Of a stretch of 38,135 nt of DNA, positions 31,326-38,135 are shown one piece after another. Each line of letters begins with the position of its first letter. Positions within the stretch are counted from its first letter, which is position 1. The position numbers and the translations under genes were made by a program. Source of the stretch: [Eubacterium] saphenum (GTDB taxonomy: Bacteria > Bacillota > Clostridia > Peptostreptococcales > Anaerovoracaceae); NCBI GenBank assembly GCA_004555725.1, contig SFHC01000017.1:1-38135 (forward strand), in the 5' to 3' direction. The notes beneath the pieces were generated by a model. The model searched no databases. It was not told the origin of the DNA and was given only the letters and a program-made list of their open reading frames with translations.

Positions 31326-31760
31326 ATGAGAAAGATAGGATTAGATGTCGGAGACCGCACGATCGGAGTTGCGGTCAGTGATCCGCTCGGGATTACCGCA
31401 CAGGGCGTCACGACAATTGAGCGAGTCGGAATCCGCAAGGACGCTGGAAAGGTTCTGGACTATGTCCGGGAATATGATTGTGATACGATTGTTATGGGAC
31501 TGCCTCTCAGCCTGAGCGGCGAGGACAGTGAGCAGACACAGAAAATCCGTGAATTCCGGACAATGCTTGAGAATAAAATGAGAAGCACTGCGATGAAGGG
31601 CATTTCTGTTGAATGGCAGGATGAGCGTCTGACCACCGTGCAGGCGGAGCGTGTGCTGATCGACGCGGATCTCAGCCGGAAGAAGCGGAAGACGGTTATT
31701 GATAAACAGGCTGCCGTCATCATTCTGCAGACTTGGCTGGATCAGCAGCCGCGCGCGTAA
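31326..31760 (+). CDS. ruvX: Holliday-junction resolvase-like protein YqgF/RuvX
   Basis: YqgF is an RNase H-like nuclease, in E. coli implicated in 16S rRNA 5'-end maturation and proposed as an alternative junction resolvase. The 144-residue protein has MRKIGLDVGDRTIGVAVSDP, the first catalytic aspartate region, IVMGLPLSLSGEDSEQT, and VEWQDERLTTVQAERVL (second acidic site), then DKQAAVIILQTWLD (third). The length is normal. GAGGAGC lies upstream of the ATG. It ends about 100 bases before purE, in a region with no convincing promoter. Confidence 0.94.
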   Translation: MRKIGLDVGDRTIGVAVSDPLGITAQGVTTIERVGIRKDAGKVLDYVREYDCDTIVMGLPLSLSGEDSEQTQKIREFRTMLENKMRSTAMKGISVEWQDERLTTVQAERVLIDADLSRKKRKTVIDKQAAVIILQTWLDQQPRA

Positions 31761-31859
31761 GAGAAAACGCAGAAACGAATAAATGAATGGAAATACAATC
31801 TGCATGAAAACAGATTATTTCAAATACGACAGAACTAATGTATGGAGGGTAATGGTACA

Positions 31860-32351
31860 ATGAGAAAAATTGGAATTATTATGGGAAGCGACAGTGATTT
31901 GCCGGTTGTAGAAAAAGCTGCAGCGGTACTGGATGATCTTCAGATTCCGTATGAGATGCACGTGTATTCTGCGCACAGAACTCCGGATGAAGTCAGAGAG
32001 TTCTCTGAACATGCAAGAGAAAACGGATTTGGAGTAATCATCTGTGCAGCAGGCATGGCTGCGCATCTGGCTGGTGTCGTTGCCGCATCGACGACGCTTC
32101 CGGTTATCGGCATTCCGATTAAATCCACCGTAGAGGGCATGGATGCGCTTCTTGCTACGGTCATGATGCCAAGCGGAATTCCGGTTGCGACGGTTGCCAT
32201 TAATGGTTCCAAGAATGCTGCCTATCTCGCGGCAGAGATGCTTGCGATCAGTGATCCTGAACTGGCTGACCGCCTGAAGAAAGTTAGAAAAGAGGGTGCG
32301 GAAAACGTACTGAAGAAAAACGCGGCAGTGGAAGAGAAGTTTAATCATTAG
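31860..32351 (+). CDS. purE: 5-(carboxyamino)imidazole ribonucleotide mutase PurE
   Basis: PurE moves the carboxyl group of N5-CAIR to C4 in purine synthesis. The 163-residue protein has GIIMGSDSDLPVVEKAA, YSAHRTPDEV and IICAAGMAAHLAGVVA, the phosphate- and substrate-binding segments. These are closer to class I PurE, which needs PurK, than to the class II CO2-using form, though purK is not in the window. The start at 31860 has GGAGGG (31844-31849) at ten bases. It is the first gene of the purine operon; no PurR box or riboswitch was recognised in the 99-base gap before it. Confidence 0.95.
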   Translation: MRKIGIIMGSDSDLPVVEKAAAVLDDLQIPYEMHVYSAHRTPDEVREFSEHARENGFGVIICAAGMAAHLAGVVAASTTLPVIGIPIKSTVEGMDALLATVMMPSGIPVATVAINGSKNAAYLAAEMLAISDPELADRLKKVRKEGAENVLKKNAAVEEKFNH

Positions 32352-32396
32352 AGATTACAGACAGGTATTTTGATTGAAAGAAACAGGGAGACGCGG

Positions 32397-33887
32397 ATGA
32401 GTAACTTACATGAAGAGTGTGCAGTATTCGGGATCTACGGGCAGCAGACCGATGATGTTGCCAGAACCGTATACTATGGGCTGTACGCGCTGCAGCACAG
32501 GGGGCAGGAAGGATGCGGCATCGTGGTGAATGATGACGGCCTCTTTACGACCTATAAGGACAGAGGACTGGTCAGTCAGGTCTTTAATAAGCAGAATCTG
32601 GCTTCGCTCGGTCTTGGCCAGGCAGCTGTCGGCCACTGCCGCTACGGTACGACCGGATCCGGGGACAGAAATAACGTTCAGCCGATTGTCGTCAATCATC
32701 ATAAAGGAAGGATGGCGATCGCGCATAACGGCAACCTTGTCAATGCGTTTGAGCTCAGACAGGAGCTTGAGCTTCAGGGATCCATTTTCCATACGACTTC
32801 GGATACAGAAGTCATTGCTTATGAGATCACCAAAGAAAGAATTGAGTGCGGTTCTATAGAAGAAGCCGTTAACCGTGCGATGAACAAGATTGAAGGCGCG
32901 TATTCTCTGATCATCATGTCGCCTGCAAAGATGCTGGCTGCCCGCGATCCGTACGGATTCCGTCCGCTGTGCTACGGGAAGAGAGATGACGGCGTCTACG
33001 TCATCGCCTCGGAATCCTGCGCGCTTGACGCGGTCGGCGCCAAATTCATCCGTGATGTCGATCCGGGCGAAATTGTTGTCTTTGACGGTGATGAGGTCAG
33101 AAGCATCAAGGATCACTGCGGAGAGAAACCGCATAAAATGTGCATCTTTGAGTATCTGTATTTTGCCCGCCCGGACTCTGTAATTGAGAAAAAGAGCGTG
33201 CATGAGGCAAGAGTCCGCGCCGGGTCTCTTCTGGCGATGGAGCATCCGGTAGAGGCAGATGTTGTGGTCGGTGTTCCGGATTCCGGTTTGGACGCGGCAA
33301 TCGGGTATTCCAAACAGTCCGGAATCCCTTACGGAATGGGCTTCATCAAGAATAAGTACATTGGAAGAACGTTTATCGCGCCGGGACAGAAAAACCGCGA
33401 GGATAAGGTCAGAATCAAACTGAATGCAATCGCGGAAACGCTGAAGGGCAAGCGTGTCGTTCTGGTTGACGACTCGATTGTGCGCGGTACGACCATCACC
33501 CGCATTGTCCGTCTGGTGAGGAACGCCGGGGCGACGGAAGTTCATGTCCGTTCTTCTGCTCCTCCGTTCACGGATCCGTGCTATTACGGCACCGATGTGG
33601 ACTCCAAGGACAACCTGATCGCCTGTCAGTATCCGCTGAATAAGATCGCAGAAGTGATCGGAGCAGACAGCGTAGGATACTTAAGCGTTGATCACCTGAA
33701 CCTGGTGATCGGAACCGAGCCTGGGGAAGGGTTCTGCTCCAGCTGTTTCGGAACCGCATATCCGACGGCTGTTCCGACAGGACAGAAAGACCGGTTCGAG
33801 GGAAAGATCTCTTCCAGCGACAAAAGGAAAGAGCAAGAGATCGAACGCAAGGAAAAAAGCTATGATATGTATCTCAGAAATGACTAA
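32397..33887 (+). CDS. purF: amidophosphoribosyltransferase PurF
   Basis: PurF makes phosphoribosylamine from PRPP and glutamine, the first committed step. In this 496-residue protein the N-terminal glutaminase cysteine follows a seven-residue leader (MSNLHEE, then CAVFGIYG), so the leader must be removed, as in B. subtilis. GHCRYGTTG and AHNGNLVNAFELR complete the Ntn fold. The PRPP loop is VVLVDDSIVRGTT. CIFEYLYFARPDS and the late CSSCFG place the cysteines for the [4Fe-4S] cluster of the Bacillus-type enzyme. I chose 32397 over an upstream frame because of AGGGAG and the leader length. Confidence 0.96.
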   Translation: MSNLHEECAVFGIYGQQTDDVARTVYYGLYALQHRGQEGCGIVVNDDGLFTTYKDRGLVSQVFNKQNLASLGLGQAAVGHCRYGTTGSGDRNNVQPIVVNHHKGRMAIAHNGNLVNAFELRQELELQGSIFHTTSDTEVIAYEITKERIECGSIEEAVNRAMNKIEGAYSLIIMSPAKMLAARDPYGFRPLCYGKRDDGVYVIASESCALDAVGAKFIRDVDPGEIVVFDGDEVRSIKDHCGEKPHKMCIFEYLYFARPDSVIEKKSVHEARVRAGSLLAMEHPVEADVVVGVPDSGLDAAIGYSKQSGIPYGMGFIKNKYIGRTFIAPGQKNREDKVRIKLNAIAETLKGKRVVLVDDSIVRGTTITRIVRLVRNAGATEVHVRSSAPPFTDPCYYGTDVDSKDNLIACQYPLNKIAEVIGADSVGYLSVDHLNLVIGTEPGEGFCSSCFGTAYPTAVPTGQKDRFEGKISSSDKRKEQEIERKEKSYDMYLRND

Positions 33888-33901
33888 ACAGGAGGATTTC
33901 C

Positions 33902-34948
33902 ATGACGAAGAAGAGTTTCAGCGAAAGTTATAAAGAGGCGGGAGTAGATATCACTGCCGGTTACAAGTCCGTAGAACTGATGAAACAGTACATCGCCAGG
34001 ACCAAAGCCTTCGGAGATACATCGGATGTGGGCGGATTCGGCGGCCTGTTCCACCTGGATATGAAGGATCTTAAAGACCCTGTCCTGGTCAGCGGAACAG
34101 ACGGAGTCGGAACCAAGCTGAAGATTGCGTTCCTGATGGACAAGCATGATACAGTCGGTATCGACTGCGTGGCAATGTGTGTCAATGATATTATCTGTGT
34201 CGGTGCTAAGCCGCTGTTTTTCCTGGACTACATTGCATGCGGAAAGAACTATCCGGAAAAGATCGCGCAGATCGTAAGCGGTGTCGCAGAGGGCTGCGTA
34301 CAGTCTGAAGCTGCTCTGATCGGAGGAGAAACTGCAGAGATGCCGGGATTCTATCCGGAGAATGAGTACGACCTCGCAGGATTTGCTGTCGGCGTAGTCG
34401 ACAAGTCCAAAGTTTTAGACAACACAGCAATCAAGGAGGGCGATGTTATGATCGCACTTCCGTCTTCCGGTGTTCATTCAAACGGTTTTTCCCTTGTCCG
34501 TAAAGTCTTTGACGTAGAGAATACCGACCTGAATAAACCTCTGGAGAGCCTCGGCGGAAAGAGCCTGGGAGAGACACTGCTGACACCGACCAAGATCTAC
34601 GTCAAGCCGATGCTGCACGTCTTTGACAAGGTGCAGGTTAAGGCAGTTTCCCACATCACCGGCGGCGGATTCTATGAGAATATCCCTAGAAGCCTTCCGG
34701 AAGGATGCGGAGTAAAGATTCAGAAGAAGGATGTTCGTGTTCTTCCGATCTTTGACCTTCTGCAGAAGGAAGGAAATATTCCGGAGCGTGACATGTTCAA
34801 TACCTACAACATGGGTGTCGGCATGACATTTGTAGTTTCTTCCGAAGACGCGGACGCAGCGGTTGCTGCTGCTAAGGAAGCGGGAGAAGATGCGTACGTT
34901 CTTGGTGAAATCGTAAAATCGGAAGAAGAGAGCGTGATCTTATGTTAG
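33902..34948 (+). CDS. purM: phosphoribosylformylglycinamidine cyclo-ligase PurM
   Basis: PurM (AIR synthetase) closes the imidazole ring with ATP. The 348-residue protein has YKEAGVDITAGYKSVELMK, VSGTDGVGTKLKIA, DCVAMCVNDIICVGAKPLFFLDYIA, IGGETAEMPGFY and the C-terminal SHITGGGFYENIPR, all signatures of the family. The ATG follows AGGAGGATTTCC. It overlaps the start of purN by 7 bases, so the two are translationally coupled. Confidence 0.97.
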   Translation: MTKKSFSESYKEAGVDITAGYKSVELMKQYIARTKAFGDTSDVGGFGGLFHLDMKDLKDPVLVSGTDGVGTKLKIAFLMDKHDTVGIDCVAMCVNDIICVGAKPLFFLDYIACGKNYPEKIAQIVSGVAEGCVQSEAALIGGETAEMPGFYPENEYDLAGFAVGVVDKSKVLDNTAIKEGDVMIALPSSGVHSNGFSLVRKVFDVENTDLNKPLESLGGKSLGETLLTPTKIYVKPMLHVFDKVQVKAVSHITGGGFYENIPRSLPEGCGVKIQKKDVRVLPIFDLLQKEGNIPERDMFNTYNMGVGMTFVVSSEDADAAVAAAKEAGEDAYVLGEIVKSEEESVILC

Positions 34949-35544
34949 CAGAAAAGACTAAGGTCGCGGTGCTTGTCTCTGGCGGCGGCACTAATCTTCA
35001 GGCTATTATTGACGCGCAGAGCAGCGGCATCATCCGGGACGGCGAGGTTGTCCTGGTGGTGTCCAGCAGCAAGAAGGCCTATGCGCTTACGCGTGCGGAA
35101 AAGAACGGCATCAAGGGTGTTTATGCCAAGACGGAAGCGGAGATCCTGAACGCTCTGGAAGAGTCCGGAGCAGAGCTTATCGTTCTGGCTGGTTTCCTGA
35201 AAATCCTGAGTAAGGACTTTATTCGGAAATATGAAAATCGAATTATCAATATCCACCCGTCCCTGATTCCGTCATTCTGCGGGAAGGGCGCGTATGGCCT
35301 GCACGTCCATGAGATGGCTCTGGATTACGGTGTTAAGGTGACAGGAGCAACTGTTCACTATGTCAATGAAATTCCGGACGGTGGAAAAATCATTGCCCAG
35401 AAGGCCGTGGAAATTCAGGACGGCGATACGCCGGAGATCCTGCAGAAGCGCGTCATGGAGCAGGCAGAGTGGATATTGCTCCCTGGTGCAGTGCAGCAGA
35501 TTTCTGAAGAGATTCGAAAGGGGAAAGAACATGACGACAATTAA
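34942..35544 (+). CDS. purN: phosphoribosylglycinamide formyltransferase PurN
   Basis: PurN transfers a formyl group from 10-formyl-THF to GAR. The 200-residue protein has VAVLVSGGGTNLQAIIDA (phosphate loop), the catalytic Asn/His in IINIHPSLIPSFCG, and the catalytic aspartate in VNEIPDGGKIIAQ. The Shine-Dalgarno GAAGAAGAG lies inside purM. The stop overlaps the next gene by 14 bases. Confidence 0.96.
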   Translation: MLAEKTKVAVLVSGGGTNLQAIIDAQSSGIIRDGEVVLVVSSSKKAYALTRAEKNGIKGVYAKTEAEILNALEESGAELIVLAGFLKILSKDFIRKYENRIINIHPSLIPSFCGKGAYGLHVHEMALDYGVKVTGATVHYVNEIPDGGKIIAQKAVEIQDGDTPEILQKRVMEQAEWILLPGAVQQISEEIRKGKEHDDN

Positions 35545-36277
35545 GAATCCATATGAAGCATTTCCAGCCGCGCATTATCTGAGCGGGAATCCGTACCCGG
35601 GAAGAGGAATTATCGCTGGCCTTACAAAAAATGGAAAAGCTGCTGTCGCATATTTCATCATGGGACGTTCCGAGAACAGCAGAAACCGCGTATTCCTGAA
35701 AGATGGGGACGATGTCAGAACCAAAGCATACGACGAATCCAAATTGGAAGATCCATCGCTCATTATTTACTATCCGGTCCGCACGATCGGAAAGACGCTG
35801 GTGGTCACCAACGGAGACCAGACAGACACTGTCGCGGATCTCTGCACTGGATCTTCCGATCTGGACAGCGGTGTGTTTGCCAGGGCACTGAGAACTCGCC
35901 AGTTTGAGCCGGATTGCCCGAACTGGACGCCGAGAATCAGTGCGATTCTGGATTTGTCCGGAGATCAGCCGTTCCGTTATGATATGAGCATCCTGAAGAG
36001 CTCTGATCAGGAAGGCGGCGGAAACATCCGCAACTTCTTTGAGTATGACGGCATTCCGGGAGAGGGAAGATTTATTCATACCTATCAGACGGACGGATCT
36101 CCGATTCCGACCTTTATGGGTGAACCGGACCGTGTAGAGATTCCGGATGAGCTGGACGAATTTACAAATGAAATCTGGAATAATCTGGATGAGGCAAACA
36201 AGATTTCTCTCTACGTACGCTATACCGATCTGAAAACCGGTGCGTATGAGGATCGTCTGATCAACAAGCATTGTTAG
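35531..36277 (+). CDS. IMP cyclohydrolase, PurO-like family
   Basis: This 248-residue protein belongs to the archaeal-type IMP cyclohydrolase (PurO-like) family, which closes FAICAR to IMP. It starts NPYEAFPAAHYLSGNPYPGR and has the family segments GRSENSRNRVF and PNWTPRISAI. It replaces the N-terminal domain of the usual bifunctional PurH. The ATG at 35531 is inside the end of purN, after GAAAGGGGAA, which indicates coupling. Its position directly before the stand-alone AICAR transformylase supports the role. Confidence 0.88.
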   Translation: MTTIKNPYEAFPAAHYLSGNPYPGRGIIAGLTKNGKAAVAYFIMGRSENSRNRVFLKDGDDVRTKAYDESKLEDPSLIIYYPVRTIGKTLVVTNGDQTDTVADLCTGSSDLDSGVFARALRTRQFEPDCPNWTPRISAILDLSGDQPFRYDMSILKSSDQEGGGNIRNFFEYDGIPGEGRFIHTYQTDGSPIPTFMGEPDRVEIPDELDEFTNEIWNNLDEANKISLYVRYTDLKTGAYEDRLINKHC

Positions 36278-36305
36278 AACGCAACCAAAACAGGAGGGAT
36301 TACAG

Positions 36306-37490
36306 ATGAAAGAATTTACGCTGAAATACGGATGCAACCCGAATCAGAAGCCGGCGCGCATTTTCATGTCAGACGGGAGCGATCTTCCGGTTGAAATCGT
36401 GAACGGCCGCCCGGGATACATCAATTTCCTGGACGCGCTGAACAGCTGGCAGCTGGTTCATGAACTGAAAAACAGCCTGCATCTTCCCGCTGCGGCTTCG
36501 TTCAAGCATGTCAGCCCGACTTCTGCGGCGGTCGGAATTCCAATGGATGAAAAGCTGAAGAAGGCATGTTTTGTCGATGACATGGAAGGTCTGGATGATT
36601 CTCCGCTCGCAACGGCTTATGCCAGAGCAAGAGGAACAGACAGAATGTCTTCTTTCGGCGACTGGGCAGCTTTAAGCGATACCTGTGACGCTGCAACCGC
36701 TAAGCTTCTGAAACGTGAAGTATCTGACGGTGTCATCGCTCCTGACTTCACACCGGAAGCTCTGGAAATTCTGAAACAGAAGAAAAAAGGAAATTACAAT
36801 ATTGTAAAGATCGACCCGGATTATGTTCCGGGAGAGCTTGAACGCAAGCAGGTGTTCGGGATCACTTTTGAGCAGAAGAGAAACGATTATACGGTCAAGC
36901 CGGAAGATTTCACGAATATCGTGACAAAGAACAAAGACCTCCCGAAATCCGCAAGGAGAGACCTGGTTGTCGCTCTGATTACCCTGAAATACACGCAGTC
37001 CAATTCAGTTGCATATGCACAGGACGGACAGGCAATCGGCGTCGGCGCCGGACAGCAGTCCAGAATCCACTGCACCCGTCTTGCCGGTCAGAAGGCTGAT
37101 TTCTGGCACCTTCGCCAGTCGGACCGCGTTCTGAATCTGCCATTTAAGGAAGATCTCAGAAGAGCAGACAGAGACAACACCATCGACATCTACCTCGGAA
37201 ATGAGTACATGGATGTATTGAGAGACGGCGAATGGCAGAAGTGGTTCACCGAGCAGCCGAAGCCGTTTACAGAAGAAGAAAAACGCGCTTATCTGGACTC
37301 TATCAGCGGCGTTGCGCTGGGATCCGACGCGTTCTTCCCGTTTGGCGATAACATTGAGCGTGCGCATAAGAGCGGCGTTTCCTATATTGCTGAGCCGGGT
37401 GGATCCATCAGAGATGATCATGTCATCGAGACATGCGATAAGTACGGAATGGCAATGGCATTTACCGGAATGCGTCTGTTCCATCATTAA
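36306..37490 (+). CDS. stand-alone AICAR formyltransferase (PurH C-terminal type)
   Basis: This enzyme formylates AICAR to FAICAR with 10-formyl-THF. The 394-residue protein lacks the N-terminal MGS-like cyclohydrolase domain of PurH and starts with LKYGCNPNQKPARIF. The catalytic Lys-His pair sits in SFKHVSPTSAAVG, and further signatures are TLKYTQSNSVAYA, GAGQQSRIHCTRLAG and a GVALGSDAFFPFGDNIERA stretch. Together with the preceding PurO-like gene it does the work of PurH. The ATG follows AGGAGGG. purD follows after 78 bases. Confidence 0.94.
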   Translation: MKEFTLKYGCNPNQKPARIFMSDGSDLPVEIVNGRPGYINFLDALNSWQLVHELKNSLHLPAAASFKHVSPTSAAVGIPMDEKLKKACFVDDMEGLDDSPLATAYARARGTDRMSSFGDWAALSDTCDAATAKLLKREVSDGVIAPDFTPEALEILKQKKKGNYNIVKIDPDYVPGELERKQVFGITFEQKRNDYTVKPEDFTNIVTKNKDLPKSARRDLVVALITLKYTQSNSVAYAQDGQAIGVGAGQQSRIHCTRLAGQKADFWHLRQSDRVLNLPFKEDLRRADRDNTIDIYLGNEYMDVLRDGEWQKWFTEQPKPFTEEEKRAYLDSISGVALGSDAFFPFGDNIERAHKSGVSYIAEPGGSIRDDHVIETCDKYGMAMAFTGMRLFHH

Positions 37491-37568
37491 TGGATATTCT
37501 GGATACTCCGGAATATCACCGCCTTGGGCGGGAGCAGGATCGTAGAATATAAAGGATGGGGGATTACA

Positions 37569-38135
37569 GTGGTTGATAAAATCATGGTCGTCGGCGGCGG
37601 CGGAAGAGAACACGCGATTATAAAAAAACTGAAGGAGAGTCCGAACGCAGGTAAAATTTACTGCCTGCCAGGCAACGCAGGAATTGCAAAGGATGCAGAG
37701 TGTGTGCCGATCGGAGCAGAAGATCTCGATGCGGTTGTAGATTTTGCCGTCAAAGAGAAAATCGATTTTGCGGTTGTCGCTCCGGATGATCCGCTGGTTA
37801 TGGGACTTGTAGATCTGCTGGAAGAGAAAGGAATTCCGTGCTTTGGACCGGAGAAACGTGCGGCGATCATCGAAGGAAGCAAAGCGTTTTCTAAGGATCT
37901 GATGAAGAAGTATAATATTCCGACTGCACAGTTCGAGACTTTTACAGAAATGGACAAAGCTCTGGATTACGTCAAGACCTGCCGTATTCCGGTCGTTGTA
38001 AAAGCAGACGGCCTGGCAAAGGGAAAAGGTGTTCTGATCTGTGAAACAAGAGAAGCCGCAGAAGAAGCGGTAAAAGAAATGATGCAGGGAGCTGAGGCTG
38101 CACATGCACAGGTCAATGCGGTTTATGCCTGCGGG
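37569..38135 (+). CDS. purD: phosphoribosylamine-glycine ligase PurD, 5' part (runs off the window)
   Basis: PurD joins phosphoribosylamine and glycine with ATP (ATP-grasp enzyme). The visible 189 residues include VVGGGGREHAI, the family CLPGNAGIA, APDDPLVMGLVDLLEE, FGPEKRAAIIEGSKAFSKDL, MKKYNIPTA and the ATP-grasp start VVVKADGLAKGKGV. I start with GTG at 37569, after GGATGGGGGA, because it gives the family N-terminus. The last 15 or so residues (from about 38088), ending AVYACG, do not match PurD, which should continue with a conserved glycine/acidic stretch; this may be a sequence-end artefact. The 3' half lies outside the window. Confidence 0.93.
   Translation, partial: MVDKIMVVGGGGREHAIIKKLKESPNAGKIYCLPGNAGIAKDAECVPIGAEDLDAVVDFAVKEKIDFAVVAPDDPLVMGLVDLLEEKGIPCFGPEKRAAIIEGSKAFSKDLMKKYNIPTAQFETFTEMDKALDYVKTCRIPVVVKADGLAKGKGVLICETREAAEEAVKEMMQGAEAAHAQVNAVYACG

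Noticed and set aside
31761..31859. PurR box or purine riboswitch before purE
   Set aside because: No recognisable motif; only a 6-bp hairpin (AATCTG with CAGATT) and a lone TACAAT without a -35.

Overview
The window is a gene-dense bacterial chromosome segment in which every supported gene lies on the + strand. Gene families and order (rpmB–Asp23–recG–rsmD–coaD–tmcAL–rpmF; ftsK–rimO–pgsA–cinA–recA; rplU–rpmA–obgE; cysteine desulfurase–scaffold–alaS–ireB–ruvX; pur operon), strong AGGAGG-type ribosome binding sites, sigma-A promoters and a Bacillus-type LexA box upstream of recA indicate a Bacillota genome, most likely a Clostridia. An anaerobic, mid-GC lineage is plausible from the Fe-S/radical-SAM content, but I cannot fix the family. 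No rRNA, tRNA, CRISPR array, insertion sequence or prophage was seen.

Region 1 (1-7.1 kb): an acetyltransferase, then a translation/replication housekeeping block: L28, an Asp23/Gls24 protein, RecG, RsmD, CoaD, an unrecognised coiled-coil protein, TmcAL and L32. Genes usually found here (fakA/yloV, DUF177/ylbN) are missing. Region 2 (7.1-16.6 kb): aspartate-semialdehyde dehydrogenase with its own promoter and terminator, then FtsK, RimO, PgsA, CinA and LexA-controlled RecA.

Region 3 (16.6-22.8 kb): L21 behind a structured leader, L27, Obg, then a two-gene radical-SAM module whose first protein carries an extra N-terminal HD domain, then ComEA. L21 has a C-terminal SAP/HeH-like tail. L27 lacks the cleavable N-terminal extension typical of Bacillota, and the protease gene (prp) that normally sits beside it is absent too. 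Region 4 (22.8-24.4 kb) is the least conventional: about 400 bp without a gene, a receiver-less protein with a Spo0A C-terminal-like DNA-binding domain, and a DUF896 protein.

Region 5 (24.4-31.8 kb): Fe-S cluster assembly (cysteine desulfurase and IscU/NifU scaffold) behind a likely operator, a phosphohexomutase, AlaRS, IreB and RuvX. Region 6 (31.8 kb-end): a purine operon purE-purF-purM-purN-IMP cyclohydrolase-AICAR transformylase-purD, in which the two activities of PurH are separate genes and the first is the archaeal-type PurO family. purD runs off the window, and its last ~45 bases do not look like purD.

The most notable points are the HD/radical-SAM fusion, the Spo0A-like orphan regulator, and the joint loss of Prp and the L27 pre-sequence. 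All family assignments come from reading motifs; no database search was run.
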